Notes: generated by a model not told the origin, from the sequence alone. 64,000 nt of DNA from VRUE01 sp963729995 (GCA_963729995.1 CAVSPF010000005.1:1-64000), one strand, 5' to 3'. Positions 43,457 through 52,488 are shown, counted from the stretch's first letter. Translations and numbers: made by a program.

Positions 43457-45052
43457 ATGGAGACCGCCACGCAGAGCCCGCCCGCCCAGTCCACCCTCGA
43501 GTCCTTCAACCCCGCCACCGGCGAGCTCGTCGGCTCGGTCGCGACGATCACGCCCGATCAGGTCCAGAGCGTCGTCGACGAGGTCGCCCGCATCCAGCCC
43601 GCCTGGGGCGAGCTGTCCCTCGATGATCGCGGCCACTACCTGCGCCGCGCCGCGGAGGCGCTGCTCGACGACGTCGACGAGATCGCCGAGCTGCTCGTCA
43701 GCGAGCAGGGCAAGCCGCGCGCCGAGGCCTACACGATGGAGCTGCTGCCCACCATCGATGCCCTGCACTGGTGCGCGAAGGCGGGCCCAAAGATCCTCGC
43801 CGACGAGAAGATCCGCATGACGCAGGGGTTCCTGCTCAGCAAGAAAAGCCACTTCTCCTACGAGCCGATCGGCGTCGTTGGGATCATCGCCCCCTGGAAC
43901 TACCCCTGGTCGATCCCCTTCGGCGAGGTGGCGATCGCGCTGATGGCCGGCAACGGCGTCGTCCTCAAGCCCGCCAGCCTGACCCCCCTGCTGGGCGAAG
44001 CGATTCGCCGCGTCTTCGAGAAGGGCGGGCTGCCCGAGGGACTGATCCGCGTCGTCCACGGCGGCGGCGCGGTCGGCGACGCACTCGCCAAATCCAGCGT
44101 CGGCAAGGTCTTCTTCACCGGCTCGGTCGAGGTCGGCCGCAAGGTCGGCGAGGTGTGCGCACAGCGACTGAAGGGCTCGGTGCTCGAGCTGGGTGGCAAG
44201 GACCCGATGATCGTCTGTGCCGACGCCGATCTCGGCAACGCGATCTCCGGCGCCGTCTGGGGCGGTTTCGCCAATGCCGGGCAGACCTGCTCCGGGATCG
44301 AGCGCGTGTACGTGATGCGCGAGGTTGCCGACCGTTTCATCGAGGGTGTCGTCCGCGAGACGCAGAAGCTGCGCCTCGGCAACCCACTCGAGTGGGAGAC
44401 GGAGATCGGCCCGATGACCTCCGACGGCCAGTACGAGATCGCCCGCGACCTAATCGACGACGCGATCGCATCCGGCGCGACCAAGCTCTGCGGCGGCCCC
44501 ACCGAGGTCGCCGGTCTCTCCGGCAAGTTCATCGCTCCGACCGTGCTGACCGGGGTCACGCACGAGATGCGGATCATGAAGGAGGAGATCTTCGGCCCGG
44601 TGCTGCCGATCGTCGTCGTCGAGAGCGAGCAGGAGGCGATCGACCTCGCCAACGACTCCGAGTTCGGCCTCGGCGCCTCGGTCTGGACGAAGGACCGCCA
44701 GAAGGGTGCCCGGATCGCCCGGCGGATCGAATCGGGAATGGTCTGGGTCAACGACCACTCGTTCAGCCACGGTGCCTGCCAGTGCTCCTGGGGCGGCGTC
44801 AAGGACTCCGGGGTCGGCCGCTCGCATTCCAAATTCGGCTTCTACGAGTGCGTCAACATCAAGCTGAACGCCTGGGAGCCGGGGCTGGCGCGCGACTTCT
44901 GGTGGCACCCCTACGACCGCACTCTCGGCGAAGCGGTCCGCGCCTCGGCGAAGCTCCTCTACGGCAAGGGCGCGACGCGGACCAAGGCGCTGCGCGAGGG
45001 TGCCGGCCCGCTGCTCAAGGTCGGCGGTCGCACCATTCGCAAGCGCCGCTGA
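43457..45052 (+). CDS. Aldehyde dehydrogenase (succinate-semialdehyde/fatty-aldehyde type)
   Basis: 531 residues from ATG 43457. Motifs: APWNYPWSIPFGEVAIALMAGN, FTGSVEVGRKV, LELGGKDPMIV with the general-base Glu, and GFANAGQTCSGIERVYV with the catalytic Cys. A C-terminal extension of about 60 residues (WWHPYDRTLGEAVRASAKLLYG...KRR) ends in a basic tail and may contact the membrane. Typical of actinobacterial ALDHs that oxidise medium- to long-chain aldehydes; the exact substrate is not clear. The upstream leader is dominated by the palindromic block. Confidence 0.88.
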   Translation: METATQSPPAQSTLESFNPATGELVGSVATITPDQVQSVVDEVARIQPAWGELSLDDRGHYLRRAAEALLDDVDEIAELLVSEQGKPRAEAYTMELLPTIDALHWCAKAGPKILADEKIRMTQGFLLSKKSHFSYEPIGVVGIIAPWNYPWSIPFGEVAIALMAGNGVVLKPASLTPLLGEAIRRVFEKGGLPEGLIRVVHGGGAVGDALAKSSVGKVFFTGSVEVGRKVGEVCAQRLKGSVLELGGKDPMIVCADADLGNAISGAVWGGFANAGQTCSGIERVYVMREVADRFIEGVVRETQKLRLGNPLEWETEIGPMTSDGQYEIARDLIDDAIASGATKLCGGPTEVAGLSGKFIAPTVLTGVTHEMRIMKEEIFGPVLPIVVVESEQEAIDLANDSEFGLGASVWTKDRQKGARIARRIESGMVWVNDHSFSHGACQCSWGGVKDSGVGRSHSKFGFYECVNIKLNAWEPGLARDFWWHPYDRTLGEAVRASAKLLYGKGATRTKALREGAGPLLKVGGRTIRKRR

Positions 45053-45102
45053 TCGCCCCGACGCCGCGCGCCGAGGCGATCGACCAGCCTATGGGAGGCG
45101 GC

Positions 45103-45504
45103 TCAGCCGCCTTTGATTTCGATCGTCTTCGAGGTCGCCCCCAGGCAGTTGTAGATCGTGCCGGCGGTTCCCTCGCTGACGGGCTTGACCACGGCAAAGA
45201 TCTTGAACGGCGGTCCCCCCTTGAAGCGCAGGTCTTCCGGATTGACTTTCCAGTGGCCCTGTGCGTCGGACGTATCCCGGCCGAGCACACCGTGGCCCTT
45301 CTGCTTCAGCACCACCTTGCGGTCGCCGACGCATCCCGGATTCGAGGACTTGACCTGGCCGAAGTAGCCGTAGGCGCTGATCGCCGCACTCGTCGGAATG
45401 TTGACCGTCCTGGTCGCGCCGGCGGGCACAGCCGCCGCCGCCGCCACGACAGACGCGGCGGCCAAAGTCGCGAGGCCAGCCTTTGCTCGATTCCCTCTGC
45501 TCAC
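45103..45504 (-). CDS. Small secreted beta-sandwich-like protein
   Basis: 133 residues. A signal peptide ends near AGATR (about 31). The mature part, with CVGDRKVVLKQKG, DAQGHWKVNPEDL and two cysteines (NPGCVG; YNCLG), resembles a single carboxypeptidase-regulatory or transthyretin-like domain. No enzyme motif. Expected to sit outside the cell. It is divergent from the ccmA gene. Confidence 0.65.
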   Translation of the reverse strand: MSRGNRAKAGLATLAAASVVAAAAAVPAGATRTVNIPTSAAISAYGYFGQVKSSNPGCVGDRKVVLKQKGHGVLGRDTSDAQGHWKVNPEDLRFKGGPPFKIFAVVKPVSEGTAGTIYNCLGATSKTIEIKGG

Positions 45505-45563
45505 TCGATCCTCCCTTTTCGGTACCAGACTGTGGGCAGCCTAGACGGTTCACAATCCCCGAT

Positions 45564-46292
45564 GTGAACTCAGTCCAGGAGACAGGCGAGCCGGCGCTGG
45601 CGGTCGCCGCGCTGCGCCGCGATTTCGGCGAACGAACCGCCCTGGACGGGATCGACCTCTCTCTGGCGCAGGGCGAGTCGCTGGTCGTGCTCGGCCCCAA
45701 CGGGGCGGGGAAGACGACGCTGCTGCGCATCCTCGCCACGCTGCTGCGACCGAGCGCGGGCGAGGTCCGGGTCCTGGGCGCGTCGCTCCCCGGCGAAGCC
45801 TGGAAGGTGCGCGGCCGGATCGGCTTCCTTGCTCATGAGCCACTGCTGTACCGGGATCTCAGCGGGCGCGAGAACCTGCGCTTCCACGCCCGGCTGCACG
45901 GCCTCCCCGCCGAGCAGGCCGAGCGGCGAATCGCCACGCTGCTCGCCGCGGTGGGGATGGAGCGGCGCGGGGACGACCGGATAGTCGAGCTCTCGGCGGG
46001 GATGCGGCAGAGGCTCGCGATCTGTCGTGCGGTCCTGCACGAACCCGGGCTGCTGCTGCTCGACGAGCCGGACTCCAGCCTCGACGCGGAGGGCCGCGAG
46101 CTGGCCAGGGAGGTGATCTCCGCCGATGCGGATCGCTCCCGCGTCCTCGTCACCCATGACGCCGAGCGTGCCCTCCCGGACGCCGATCGGGCGATCGTGC
46201 TGGCCCCCGATGGCAGGGTCGCTCGCGACTGCGCGGCCGGCGCCCTCGATCCAGCCGAGGCCCGCGCGGCAGCCGCGGGGGCGGCGACGTGA
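45564..46292 (+). CDS. ccmA: ABC-transporter ATPase, haem exporter subunit CcmA-like
   Basis: 242 residues from GTG 45564. Walker A LGPNGAGKTT, Q-loop FLAHEPLLYRDLSGRENL, signature LSAGMRQRLAICRAVLHEPGLLLLDEP, and H-loop VTHDAERAL. FLAHEPLLY matches CcmA (GHxxGLYxxLS in others) and the next gene is CcmB, so this is the ATPase that, with CcmB/CcmC, loads haem for cytochrome c maturation. First gene of an apparent eight-gene operon running to birA. Confidence 0.88.
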   Translation: MNSVQETGEPALAVAALRRDFGERTALDGIDLSLAQGESLVVLGPNGAGKTTLLRILATLLRPSAGEVRVLGASLPGEAWKVRGRIGFLAHEPLLYRDLSGRENLRFHARLHGLPAEQAERRIATLLAAVGMERRGDDRIVELSAGMRQRLAICRAVLHEPGLLLLDEPDSSLDAEGRELAREVISADADRSRVLVTHDAERALPDADRAIVLAPDGRVARDCAAGALDPAEARAAAAGAAT

Positions 46293-46969
46293 CGCCGTCC
46301 CGCACCGCCTTTGGCGCCATCCTCGGCAAGGACCTGCGCGCGGAGCTGCGCACGCTCCAGTCGCTGCCCGCGATGGTGCTCTTCGCGGTGACCACCTTCG
46401 TCATCTTCCGCTTCGGGCTCGACCGCACCAGCCTTTCGGGGAGCCTCGCGGCGGGTGTGCTGTGGGCCACCCTGCTGTTTGCCGCGCTGCTCGCCATCAA
46501 CCGCCTCTTCGTCGCCGAGCGGCAGGAGGGGGGCTTCGACGCGATCCGGCTCGCCCCGATCGACCGCACCGTGCTGTTCGCCGCCAAGGCGGCGGCGCTG
46601 CTCCTCTACCTGCTCGTGCTCGAGCTGGTCGTCGTACCGCTGTTCGCCGTCTTCTTCCTCGACTCCGCCGCCGCCCTGGCGCCGCTCACCGCCGTGCTGC
46701 TCCTTGCCGATCTCGGCCTCGCCGCCACGGGCACGCTGATCTCCTCGATGGCGGTCAACTCTCGCGCTCGCGACCTGCTCGCCCCGCTCGTCCTGCTGCC
46801 GCTGGTCGTGCCGCTGATGATCGCCGCGACCGGCGCCAGCGAGCCGCTGCTGGCCGTGGGCGGTCCCGGTTACCACCGCTTCGTCACCTGGCTGGCGGTC
46901 CTCGGCCTATACGATTTGATCTTCCTCCTCGTCGGATACGCGGTGTTCGACTTCCTGCTGGAGGACTGA
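46289..46969 (+). CDS. ccmB: Haem exporter membrane subunit CcmB
   Basis: 226 residues; GTG 46289 overlaps the ccmA stop. Six hydrophobic helices; the early segment KDLRAELRTLQSLPAMVLFAVTTFVIFRF and RQEGGFDAIRLAPIDR are typical of CcmB. It forms the membrane channel with CcmA. The gene ends 28 bases before ccmC. Confidence 0.88.
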   Translation: MTPSRTAFGAILGKDLRAELRTLQSLPAMVLFAVTTFVIFRFGLDRTSLSGSLAAGVLWATLLFAALLAINRLFVAERQEGGFDAIRLAPIDRTVLFAAKAAALLLYLLVLELVVVPLFAVFFLDSAAALAPLTAVLLLADLGLAATGTLISSMAVNSRARDLLAPLVLLPLVVPLMIAATGASEPLLAVGGPGYHRFVTWLAVLGLYDLIFLLVGYAVFDFLLED

Positions 46970-46997
46970 GCGGGTCCCACGTCAACCGCGGAGAGGC

Positions 46998-47717
46998 ATG
47001 TACGGCAAAGGACTGAGAACCCTCTCGATCGCGACCATCGCGGCGCTCGCCGTGGCGCTCTCGCTTGTCTTCTTCTACGCGCCGCTCGACGCCGACCAGG
47101 GGTTCATCCAGAAGATCTTCTACCTGCACGTGCCGCTCGCGATCACGGCTCTGCTCGGGTTCATCGCCGGCGGCGCCTTCGCGATCGCGCACCTGCGCAG
47201 CGGCGACCGCCGCTGGGACGCCTACTCCTACGTCTGCATCCACCTCTCGGTGATCTTCGGTGTCGGAGTGCTCGTCACCGGCTCGATCTGGGCGAAGGCC
47301 TCGTGGGGCCACTGGTGGGTCTGGAACGAGCCGACCCTGGTCAGCTTTCTGATCGTCTTCCTCCTCTACGCGACCTACTATCCCTTCCGCTACGCAATCG
47401 AGGACCCCGAGCGCCAGGCCCGCTACGCCTCGGTCTTCGCGGTCGCAGCCGGCGCCTTCGTGCCGCTCAACTTCATCGCCGTGCGCCTCTCCCAGAGCCT
47501 CGTCCACCCGCGCGTCTTCGCCACCGCGAACGGCGGCCTGCCCGGCTCGATGCTGCTGACGTTCCTCGCCTGCCTGCTGGCGATGGGACTGCTCTGGGTG
47601 ACCCTGGTGAAGTTCGAGCTGACCGCGAAGAGCGCCTCGGGGCAGCTGAAGCGGCTGCGCCGCGCCCTCGACGCCCCGCCGCGGGGCACGTCCCGCGTGG
47701 CGCCGGAGGTGAGCTAG
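46998..47717 (+). CDS. ccmC: Haem-handling protein CcmC
   Basis: 239 residues, six helices. The haem-binding tryptophan-rich motif reads WGHWWVWNEP; most CcmC proteins have D where this has N, a noteworthy substitution in a motif used for haem. Axial histidines are probably FYLHVPLA and CIHLSVIF/LVHPRVF. CcmC presents haem to CcmE for attachment to apocytochrome c. A GTG for the next gene overlaps its stop. Confidence 0.88.
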   Translation: MYGKGLRTLSIATIAALAVALSLVFFYAPLDADQGFIQKIFYLHVPLAITALLGFIAGGAFAIAHLRSGDRRWDAYSYVCIHLSVIFGVGVLVTGSIWAKASWGHWWVWNEPTLVSFLIVFLLYATYYPFRYAIEDPERQARYASVFAVAAGAFVPLNFIAVRLSQSLVHPRVFATANGGLPGSMLLTFLACLLAMGLLWVTLVKFELTAKSASGQLKRLRRALDAPPRGTSRVAPEVS

Positions 47718-47944
47718 TGGTCCCACTGATGCCCAGCGCCCTGCTCGCGAGCGCGCCCGCGCTTCCGCTCGACGAGGCGGGCCGCTACGTCGCCGGCGCC
47801 TATATCGTCTTCCTCGTGCTGATCATCGTCTACGTGGCGATCATGGCCGCGAAGCTCCAGCGCATCGAGCGGGAGCTGCGCGAGCTCGCGACCTTCGCCG
47901 AGCAGCGCGACGCCGGGCGGGAGCGGGTGACCGCCGATGTCTGA
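47717..47944 (+). CDS. ccmD: CcmD-like small membrane protein
   Basis: 75 residues from the GTG at 47717, sharing a base with the ccmC stop; an ATG at 47729 is the alternative. One membrane helix (AGAYIVFLVLIIVYVAIMAAKL) followed by a charged coil (QRIERELRELATFAEQRD), the size and topology of CcmD. CcmD helps release holo-CcmE from CcmC. Sequence similarity in this family is low, so the name rests on place and topology. It overlaps hemA by 8 bases. Confidence 0.7.
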   Translation: MVPLMPSALLASAPALPLDEAGRYVAGAYIVFLVLIIVYVAIMAAKLQRIERELRELATFAEQRDAGRERVTADV

Positions 47945-49274
47945 GCTGCTGGCGCTCGGCGTCTCCCATAAGACCGCGCCGCTGGAGCTGCGCGAGCGGC
48001 TCTCGCTGACCGAGGGTCGCGCGGTCGGAGCCCTGCATGAGCTGACCGCCGCCGACGGGATTCACGAGGCGGCGGCGATCTCGACCTGCAACCGCACCGA
48101 GCTGTACCTGGTCGTGTCCGACCCTGTCGCCGCCGAGTCGACGGCCCTGGGCGTGCTGACCCGCCAGGCGGAGATCCGCCCTACGGAACTGCTCAGCCAC
48201 CTCTACTCACTGCGCTCCGGCGCGGCCGCGCGCCAACTTTTCCGGGTCACCGCCGGTCTCGACTCGATGATCGTCGGCGAGGCGGAGATCCAGGGCCAGG
48301 TGAAGCGCGCCTACGAGCTGGCGCTGGTCGAGGGCGGCACCGGTCCGATCCTGAATCGCCTGTTCCGCGGCGCCCTCGCCGCCGGCGGGCGCGTCCGCCA
48401 GGAAACCGCGATCGGCGAGAAGGGGCTCTCGATTCCCTCGGTGGCGGTCGAGCTGGCGAGGCGCACCCTCGGCGACCTCGCCGAGCGGCGGGTGCTGGTG
48501 ATCGGCGCCGGCGAGACCGCCGAGCTGGTCGCCCGGGCGCTGGTCGCCCGCGGCGTCGCCACCGTGTTCGTCGCCAATCGCCACTACGACCGGGCGATCG
48601 GCCTCGCCCAACGCTACGGCGGCACCGCGGTCCGCTTCGACGAGCTGCCCGAGCAGCTCGGGCCCGCCGACATCGTCGTCTCCGCCACCAACTCGCCGCA
48701 CCACATAGTCGGGAGCGACGAGCTCCGCCACGTGGTCAAGAGCCGCAACGGCCGGCCCCTGGTTCTCGTCGACATCGCGGTGCCACGCGACATCGATCCG
48801 GCCTGCCGTGAGATCCCCGGTGTCAGCCTCCACGACATCGATGACGTGCAGCAGATCGTCGAGCGCAATGCCAGCGGACGCGAGGCGGAGGCGCGGCTGG
48901 CGGAACCGATCCTGGCCGCTGAGCTGGATCGCTTCGAACGCTGGCTCGCCTCCCTCGAGGTGGTGCCGACGATCGCCTCGCTGCGCGGGCGCGCCGACGA
49001 GGTGGTGCGCCGTGTCCTCGCCGAGAACGATGGCCGCTGGGAGACGCTCAGCGAGGCCGACCGCGAGCGCCTCGAGGCGATGGCCAGGACGATCGCCTCT
49101 CGTCTCCTGCATGACCCGACCCTGCGGATGAAGCGTGCAGCCGGCAGCGACGACGCCTATCTCTACGTGAGTGCCCTGCGTGAGCTGTTCGGCCTCGACG
49201 CGGAGACGGAGCCGGAGGCCGGGGGGAAGGCCGAAGTCACCGAGCTGCGCCGCAAGGGCCGAGAGTCCGCCTGA
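47937..49274 (+). CDS. hemA: Glutamyl-tRNA reductase
   Basis: 445 residues. Catalytic Cys in AISTCNRTELY, signature GLDSMIVGEAEIQGQVKRAYE, Rossmann motif VIGAGETAELVARAL, and the C-terminal dimerisation helix region. It reduces glutamyl-tRNA to glutamate-1-semialdehyde, the committed step of C5 tetrapyrrole synthesis. Its coupling to ccm genes puts supply and use of haem in one transcript. hemL and hemB are not in the window. Confidence 0.95.
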   Translation: MSELLALGVSHKTAPLELRERLSLTEGRAVGALHELTAADGIHEAAAISTCNRTELYLVVSDPVAAESTALGVLTRQAEIRPTELLSHLYSLRSGAAARQLFRVTAGLDSMIVGEAEIQGQVKRAYELALVEGGTGPILNRLFRGALAAGGRVRQETAIGEKGLSIPSVAVELARRTLGDLAERRVLVIGAGETAELVARALVARGVATVFVANRHYDRAIGLAQRYGGTAVRFDELPEQLGPADIVVSATNSPHHIVGSDELRHVVKSRNGRPLVLVDIAVPRDIDPACREIPGVSLHDIDDVQQIVERNASGREAEARLAEPILAAELDRFERWLASLEVVPTIASLRGRADEVVRRVLAENDGRWETLSEADRERLEAMARTIASRLLHDPTLRMKRAAGSDDAYLYVSALRELFGLDAETEPEAGGKAEVTELRRKGRESA

Positions 49275-49282
49275 GGCGACGC

Positions 49283-50176
49283 GTGGCAACCCTTCGAATT
49301 GCCACCCGCGGCAGCGCGCTCGCCCTCGCCCAGTCACGCCAGGTTGCCGAACGACTGGGAGGGGCGGAGCTGGTCGAGGTGTCCTCCGACGGCGAGCCCG
49401 GCGACAAGGCGCGCTTCGTGCGCGGGGTGGAGCGGGCGCTGCTGCGTGGCGAGGCCGAGATCGGCGTCCACTCGGCCAAGGACCTCCCCGCCGATATGCC
49501 CGACGGCCTGGTGATCGCCGCCGTCCCGGCGAGGGAGGACCCAGCCGACGCCTGGATCGGGGTCGGCGCCTCGCTCGACGAGGTCCCCGAGGGGGCCCGT
49601 GTCGGCACCGCCAGCCTGCGCCGCCGCGCCCAGCTCCTCGCCGCCCGGCCGGACCTGCGCGTCGAGGAGCTGCACGGCAACGTCGACACGCGGCTGCGGC
49701 GGCTCGCCGAGGGCGCCCTGGACGCGATCGTGCTCGCCGTCGCCGGGCTGCGGCGGCTGGATCGCGCGGGGGAGATCTCCTTCCCGATTCCCACCGATCG
49801 GATGACCCCGGCGCCGGGCCAGGGCGCACTGGTCCTGCAGGGCCGAGGGGGGGACGAGGCGAGCGCCGCCGCTGCCGCCGGGATCGGCGACGAGACCAGC
49901 CTGCGAGAGCTGACTGCGGAGCGGGCCGCGGTCGCCGTGCTCGAGGCGACCTGCGCCTCCCCGATCGGCATCCACGCCCGGATCGACGGCGACCGGATCG
50001 CCGTCGACGCCTTCGTTGGCCTGCCCGACGGCAGCGAGTGGATCCGCGACCGAGTCGAGGCCGAGGCCGAGCAGCCGGCAGCGGCCGGGGCCCTCCTCGC
50101 CGAGCGTCTCCTGACCGCGGGCGCCCGCGACATACTCAGCCGTGCAGAGGGCTGGAGCGAACGTGTCCGACTTTGA
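49283..50176 (+). CDS. hemC: Porphobilinogen deaminase (hydroxymethylbilane synthase)
   Basis: 297 residues, GTG start 8 bases after hemA. Motifs: IATRGSALALAQ, HSAKDLP, GTASLRRRAQLLAARPDL, HGNVDTRL and TPAPGQGALV. The dipyrromethane-cofactor Cys lies in LEATCASPIG (usual form GCQxPxG). It joins four porphobilinogens into hydroxymethylbilane. The stop codon is inside an inverted repeat (50167-50202). Confidence 0.93.
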   Translation: MATLRIATRGSALALAQSRQVAERLGGAELVEVSSDGEPGDKARFVRGVERALLRGEAEIGVHSAKDLPADMPDGLVIAAVPAREDPADAWIGVGASLDEVPEGARVGTASLRRRAQLLAARPDLRVEELHGNVDTRLRRLAEGALDAIVLAVAGLRRLDRAGEISFPIPTDRMTPAPGQGALVLQGRGGDEASAAAAAGIGDETSLRELTAERAAVAVLEATCASPIGIHARIDGDRIAVDAFVGLPDGSEWIRDRVEAEAEQPAAAGALLAERLLTAGARDILSRAEGWSERVRL

Positions 50177-50202
50177 CCTTGCCATAGCGTGGTCAAAGTC
50201 GG
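50167..50202 (+). promoter_or_regulatory. 12-base inverted repeat across the hemC stop
   Basis: CCGACTTTGACC (50167-50178) and its exact complement GGTCAAAGTCGG (50191-50202) around a 12-base loop. The TGA of hemC is in the left arm and the next start follows 22 bases after the right arm. As RNA it would form a stable intercistronic hairpin that could protect the upstream message or limit read-through. Confidence 0.6.
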
Positions 50203-50224
50203 TTGCGCTTCCCGGAGGCGAGAC

Positions 50225-51778
50225 GTGAGCGCACGCCCGGGAGTCGTCTACCTGGTCGGCGCCGGGCCCGGCGATCCCGGGCTGATGACGGTTCGCTCGC
50301 TCAAGCTGATCGCCTCCGCGGACGCAATCTTCTTCGACCGCCTGATCCCACCCGGCGCCCTGGACGGCGCTCGCGACGACGCCGACCTGGTCTACGTCGG
50401 CAAGCAGCCGGCCGACGGGCCGAAAGCGTCCGCGTATCGGCCGAGATCGGGCCACCGGCAGCGGTCCTCGGTTCCGCAGGAGGGGATCAACGATCGGCTG
50501 GTCGAAGCGGCGCAGGCCGGGCGAAGCGTCGTCCGCCTCAAGGGAGGCGACCCGTTCGTCTTCGGCCGCGGCGGCGAGGAGGGCGAAGCGCTGCGTGCCG
50601 CCGGGATCGAGTTCGAGGTCGTGCCCGGCATCACCGCCGGGGTGGCGGCAACCGCCTACGCAGGGATCCCGGTCACCCACCGCGAGGACGCCTCCGCAGT
50701 GGCCTTCGTCACCGGGCATGAGGACCCCGAGAAGGACGAGACCGTCCTGGACTGGGAGGCGCTGGCTCGCTTCCCGGGAACCCTCGTCTTCTACATGGGG
50801 GTCAGGCAACTGGCGGACAACGCCGCGGCGTTGATCGACGCGGGACGCGACCCCGACGAGCCAGCTGCGGCGGTCGAGCGGGGCACCTGGGCCGACCAGC
50901 GCACGGTGGTCGCCACCCTGGGCACTCTGGCGGAGGCGGTCGAGCGGGAGGGAGTCGGCGCACCGGCGGCGATCGTCGTCGGCGCCGTGGTCAAGCGCCG
51001 CGAGTCGCTTGCCTGGCTGGAGCGCCGCCCTCTGCATGGGCAGCGGGTCGTCGTCACCCGCGCCCGCGCCCAGGCCAGCGGGCTCGCCGCCACGCTTCGC
51101 ACCCTCGGCGCCGACGTCGTCGAGCTGCCGGCGATCCGGATCGAAGCGCGGATCGACAGCGACGAGGTCCGCCGTGCGGTCGACTCGATCCACACCTACG
51201 CGCTGGTCTGCCTGACGAGTCCCAACGGAGCGGGGCTGCTCTTCGACGCGCTGGGCAAGGCGGGTCTGGACGCGCGCGCCCTGGCCGGCGCCACCGTCGC
51301 CGCAATCGGGCCGGGGACCGCCCGGGCTCTGACGGCACGGGGCATTGCCCCGGACGTCGTCCCGGAGCGCTTCGTCGCCGAGGCCCTGGTCGAGGCCCTG
51401 GCCAAGGTCGATGTCGCGGGCCGCCCGGTGCTGATCGCCCGCGCCGCAGAGGCACGCGACGTGCTGCCCGAGGCACTGCGCGAGCGCGGCGCCGAGGTCG
51501 ATGTCGTCGCCCTCTACGAGACCGTGCAGGAGGAGCCCGAGCCGGAGGCCGTCGAGGCCGCGCAGGGCGCCGATTACGTCACCTTCACCTCATCGTCGAC
51601 GGTTCGCAACCTGACCGACGCGCTCGGCGAGCGCTTTCCCGCCCGGGCGCGCGTGGTCTCGATCGGCCCGGTCACCAGCGCGGCGGCGCGGGCCGCCGGT
51701 CTCGAGGTCCACGTCGAGGCCGAGCGGCACGACGTCGACGGCCTTCTCGAGGCGCTGCTGAACGACGCGGCGGGATGA
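50225..51778 (+). CDS. cobA-hemD: Uroporphyrinogen-III C-methyltransferase / uroporphyrinogen-III synthase fusion
   Basis: 517 residues from GTG 50225. Residues about 1-250 are the SAM-dependent SUMT: YLVGAGPGDPGLMT, VRLKGGDPFVFGRGGEE, VVPGITAGVAATAYAGIPVTHR and VFYMGV. Residues about 265-517 are HemD: VVVTRARAQASGLAATLRTLGA, LTSPNGAGLLFDAL, and TFTSSSTVRNLTDAL. One chain cyclises hydroxymethylbilane and methylates uroporphyrinogen III toward sirohaem/cobalamin; such fusions are common in Gram-positives. Between YVGKQP and VPQEGIN there are about 20 extra residues (ADGPKASAYRPRSGHRQRSS) where relatives have only a few, inside a loop near the active site, and the usual PQEE is PQEG. Confidence 0.92.
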   Translation: MSARPGVVYLVGAGPGDPGLMTVRSLKLIASADAIFFDRLIPPGALDGARDDADLVYVGKQPADGPKASAYRPRSGHRQRSSVPQEGINDRLVEAAQAGRSVVRLKGGDPFVFGRGGEEGEALRAAGIEFEVVPGITAGVAATAYAGIPVTHREDASAVAFVTGHEDPEKDETVLDWEALARFPGTLVFYMGVRQLADNAAALIDAGRDPDEPAAAVERGTWADQRTVVATLGTLAEAVEREGVGAPAAIVVGAVVKRRESLAWLERRPLHGQRVVVTRARAQASGLAATLRTLGADVVELPAIRIEARIDSDEVRRAVDSIHTYALVCLTSPNGAGLLFDALGKAGLDARALAGATVAAIGPGTARALTARGIAPDVVPERFVAEALVEALAKVDVAGRPVLIARAAEARDVLPEALRERGAEVDVVALYETVQEEPEPEAVEAAQGADYVTFTSSSTVRNLTDALGERFPARARVVSIGPVTSAAARAAGLEVHVEAERHDVDGLLEALLNDAAG

Positions 51779-52488
51779 GCTTCGGCACACCTCACAGGCA
51801 CTATCGCGTCACGGACTCGACGAACACGCGCGCAAAGGAGCTGGCCGTGGCGGGGGCGCCGCACGGGACCGTCGTCACCGCCGGCGAGCAGAGCGCGGGC
51901 CGCGGGCGCCAGGGACGCAGCTGGACGGCGCCCGCCGGCAAGGCGCTCCTCTACTCGGCGATCCTGCGCCCCCTCGACGAGCGCCACCTGCTGCTGCCGC
52001 TCGCCGTCCCCCTCGCCGTCTGCGAGGCCGCCGAGGAGCTCGAGCCGGGCCTCAAATGCCGGATCAAGTGGCCGAACGACGTCTGGGTGGGGGAACGCAA
52101 GCTCGCCGGGGTGCTGATCGAGGCGAAGCCACAGGAGGGGTGGGCCGTGATCGGCGCCGGCCTCAACCTCTCCATCGCTCCCGAGGAGCTCCCGCCCGAC
52201 CTCCGTGACACGGCGATTTCCATCCTTGGCGCGCTCGAGGGGAGTCGGGAGTCGCCTCGCCAGGCAGCCGCGGCACTGAACCGCCGTCTCGACCGTTGGG
52301 TCGCCGCGGAACGCGAGGACATTCTCGTCGCCTGGCGGGCGCGCGACGCGCTGCGCGGGCGCCAGGTCTCGTGGGAGGGAGGATCGGGAGTCGCCGATGG
52401 GATCAGCGACGCTGGGAACCTACTCGTCCTCGGCGCCGGCGGCGAGCAGTTCGTCCTCGGCGCCGGAGAGGTCCACCTCCGCACCTGA
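51775..52488 (+). CDS. birA: Biotin-[acetyl-CoA-carboxylase] ligase
   Basis: 237 residues; its ATG overlaps the previous stop (ATGA). Biotin-ligase motifs: TDSTNTRAKELA, SAGRGRQGRSW (biotinyl-AMP loop), KWPNDVWVGERKLAGVLIEA and IGAGLNL. No N-terminal DNA-binding domain, so it is a group I ligase that does not repress. The last 69 bases overlap the 3' end of the opposing helicase gene. Confidence 0.92.
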   Translation: MSFGTPHRHYRVTDSTNTRAKELAVAGAPHGTVVTAGEQSAGRGRQGRSWTAPAGKALLYSAILRPLDERHLLLPLAVPLAVCEAAEELEPGLKCRIKWPNDVWVGERKLAGVLIEAKPQEGWAVIGAGLNLSIAPEELPPDLRDTAISILGALEGSRESPRQAAAALNRRLDRWVAAEREDILVAWRARDALRGRQVSWEGGSGVADGISDAGNLLVLGAGGEQFVLGAGEVHLRT

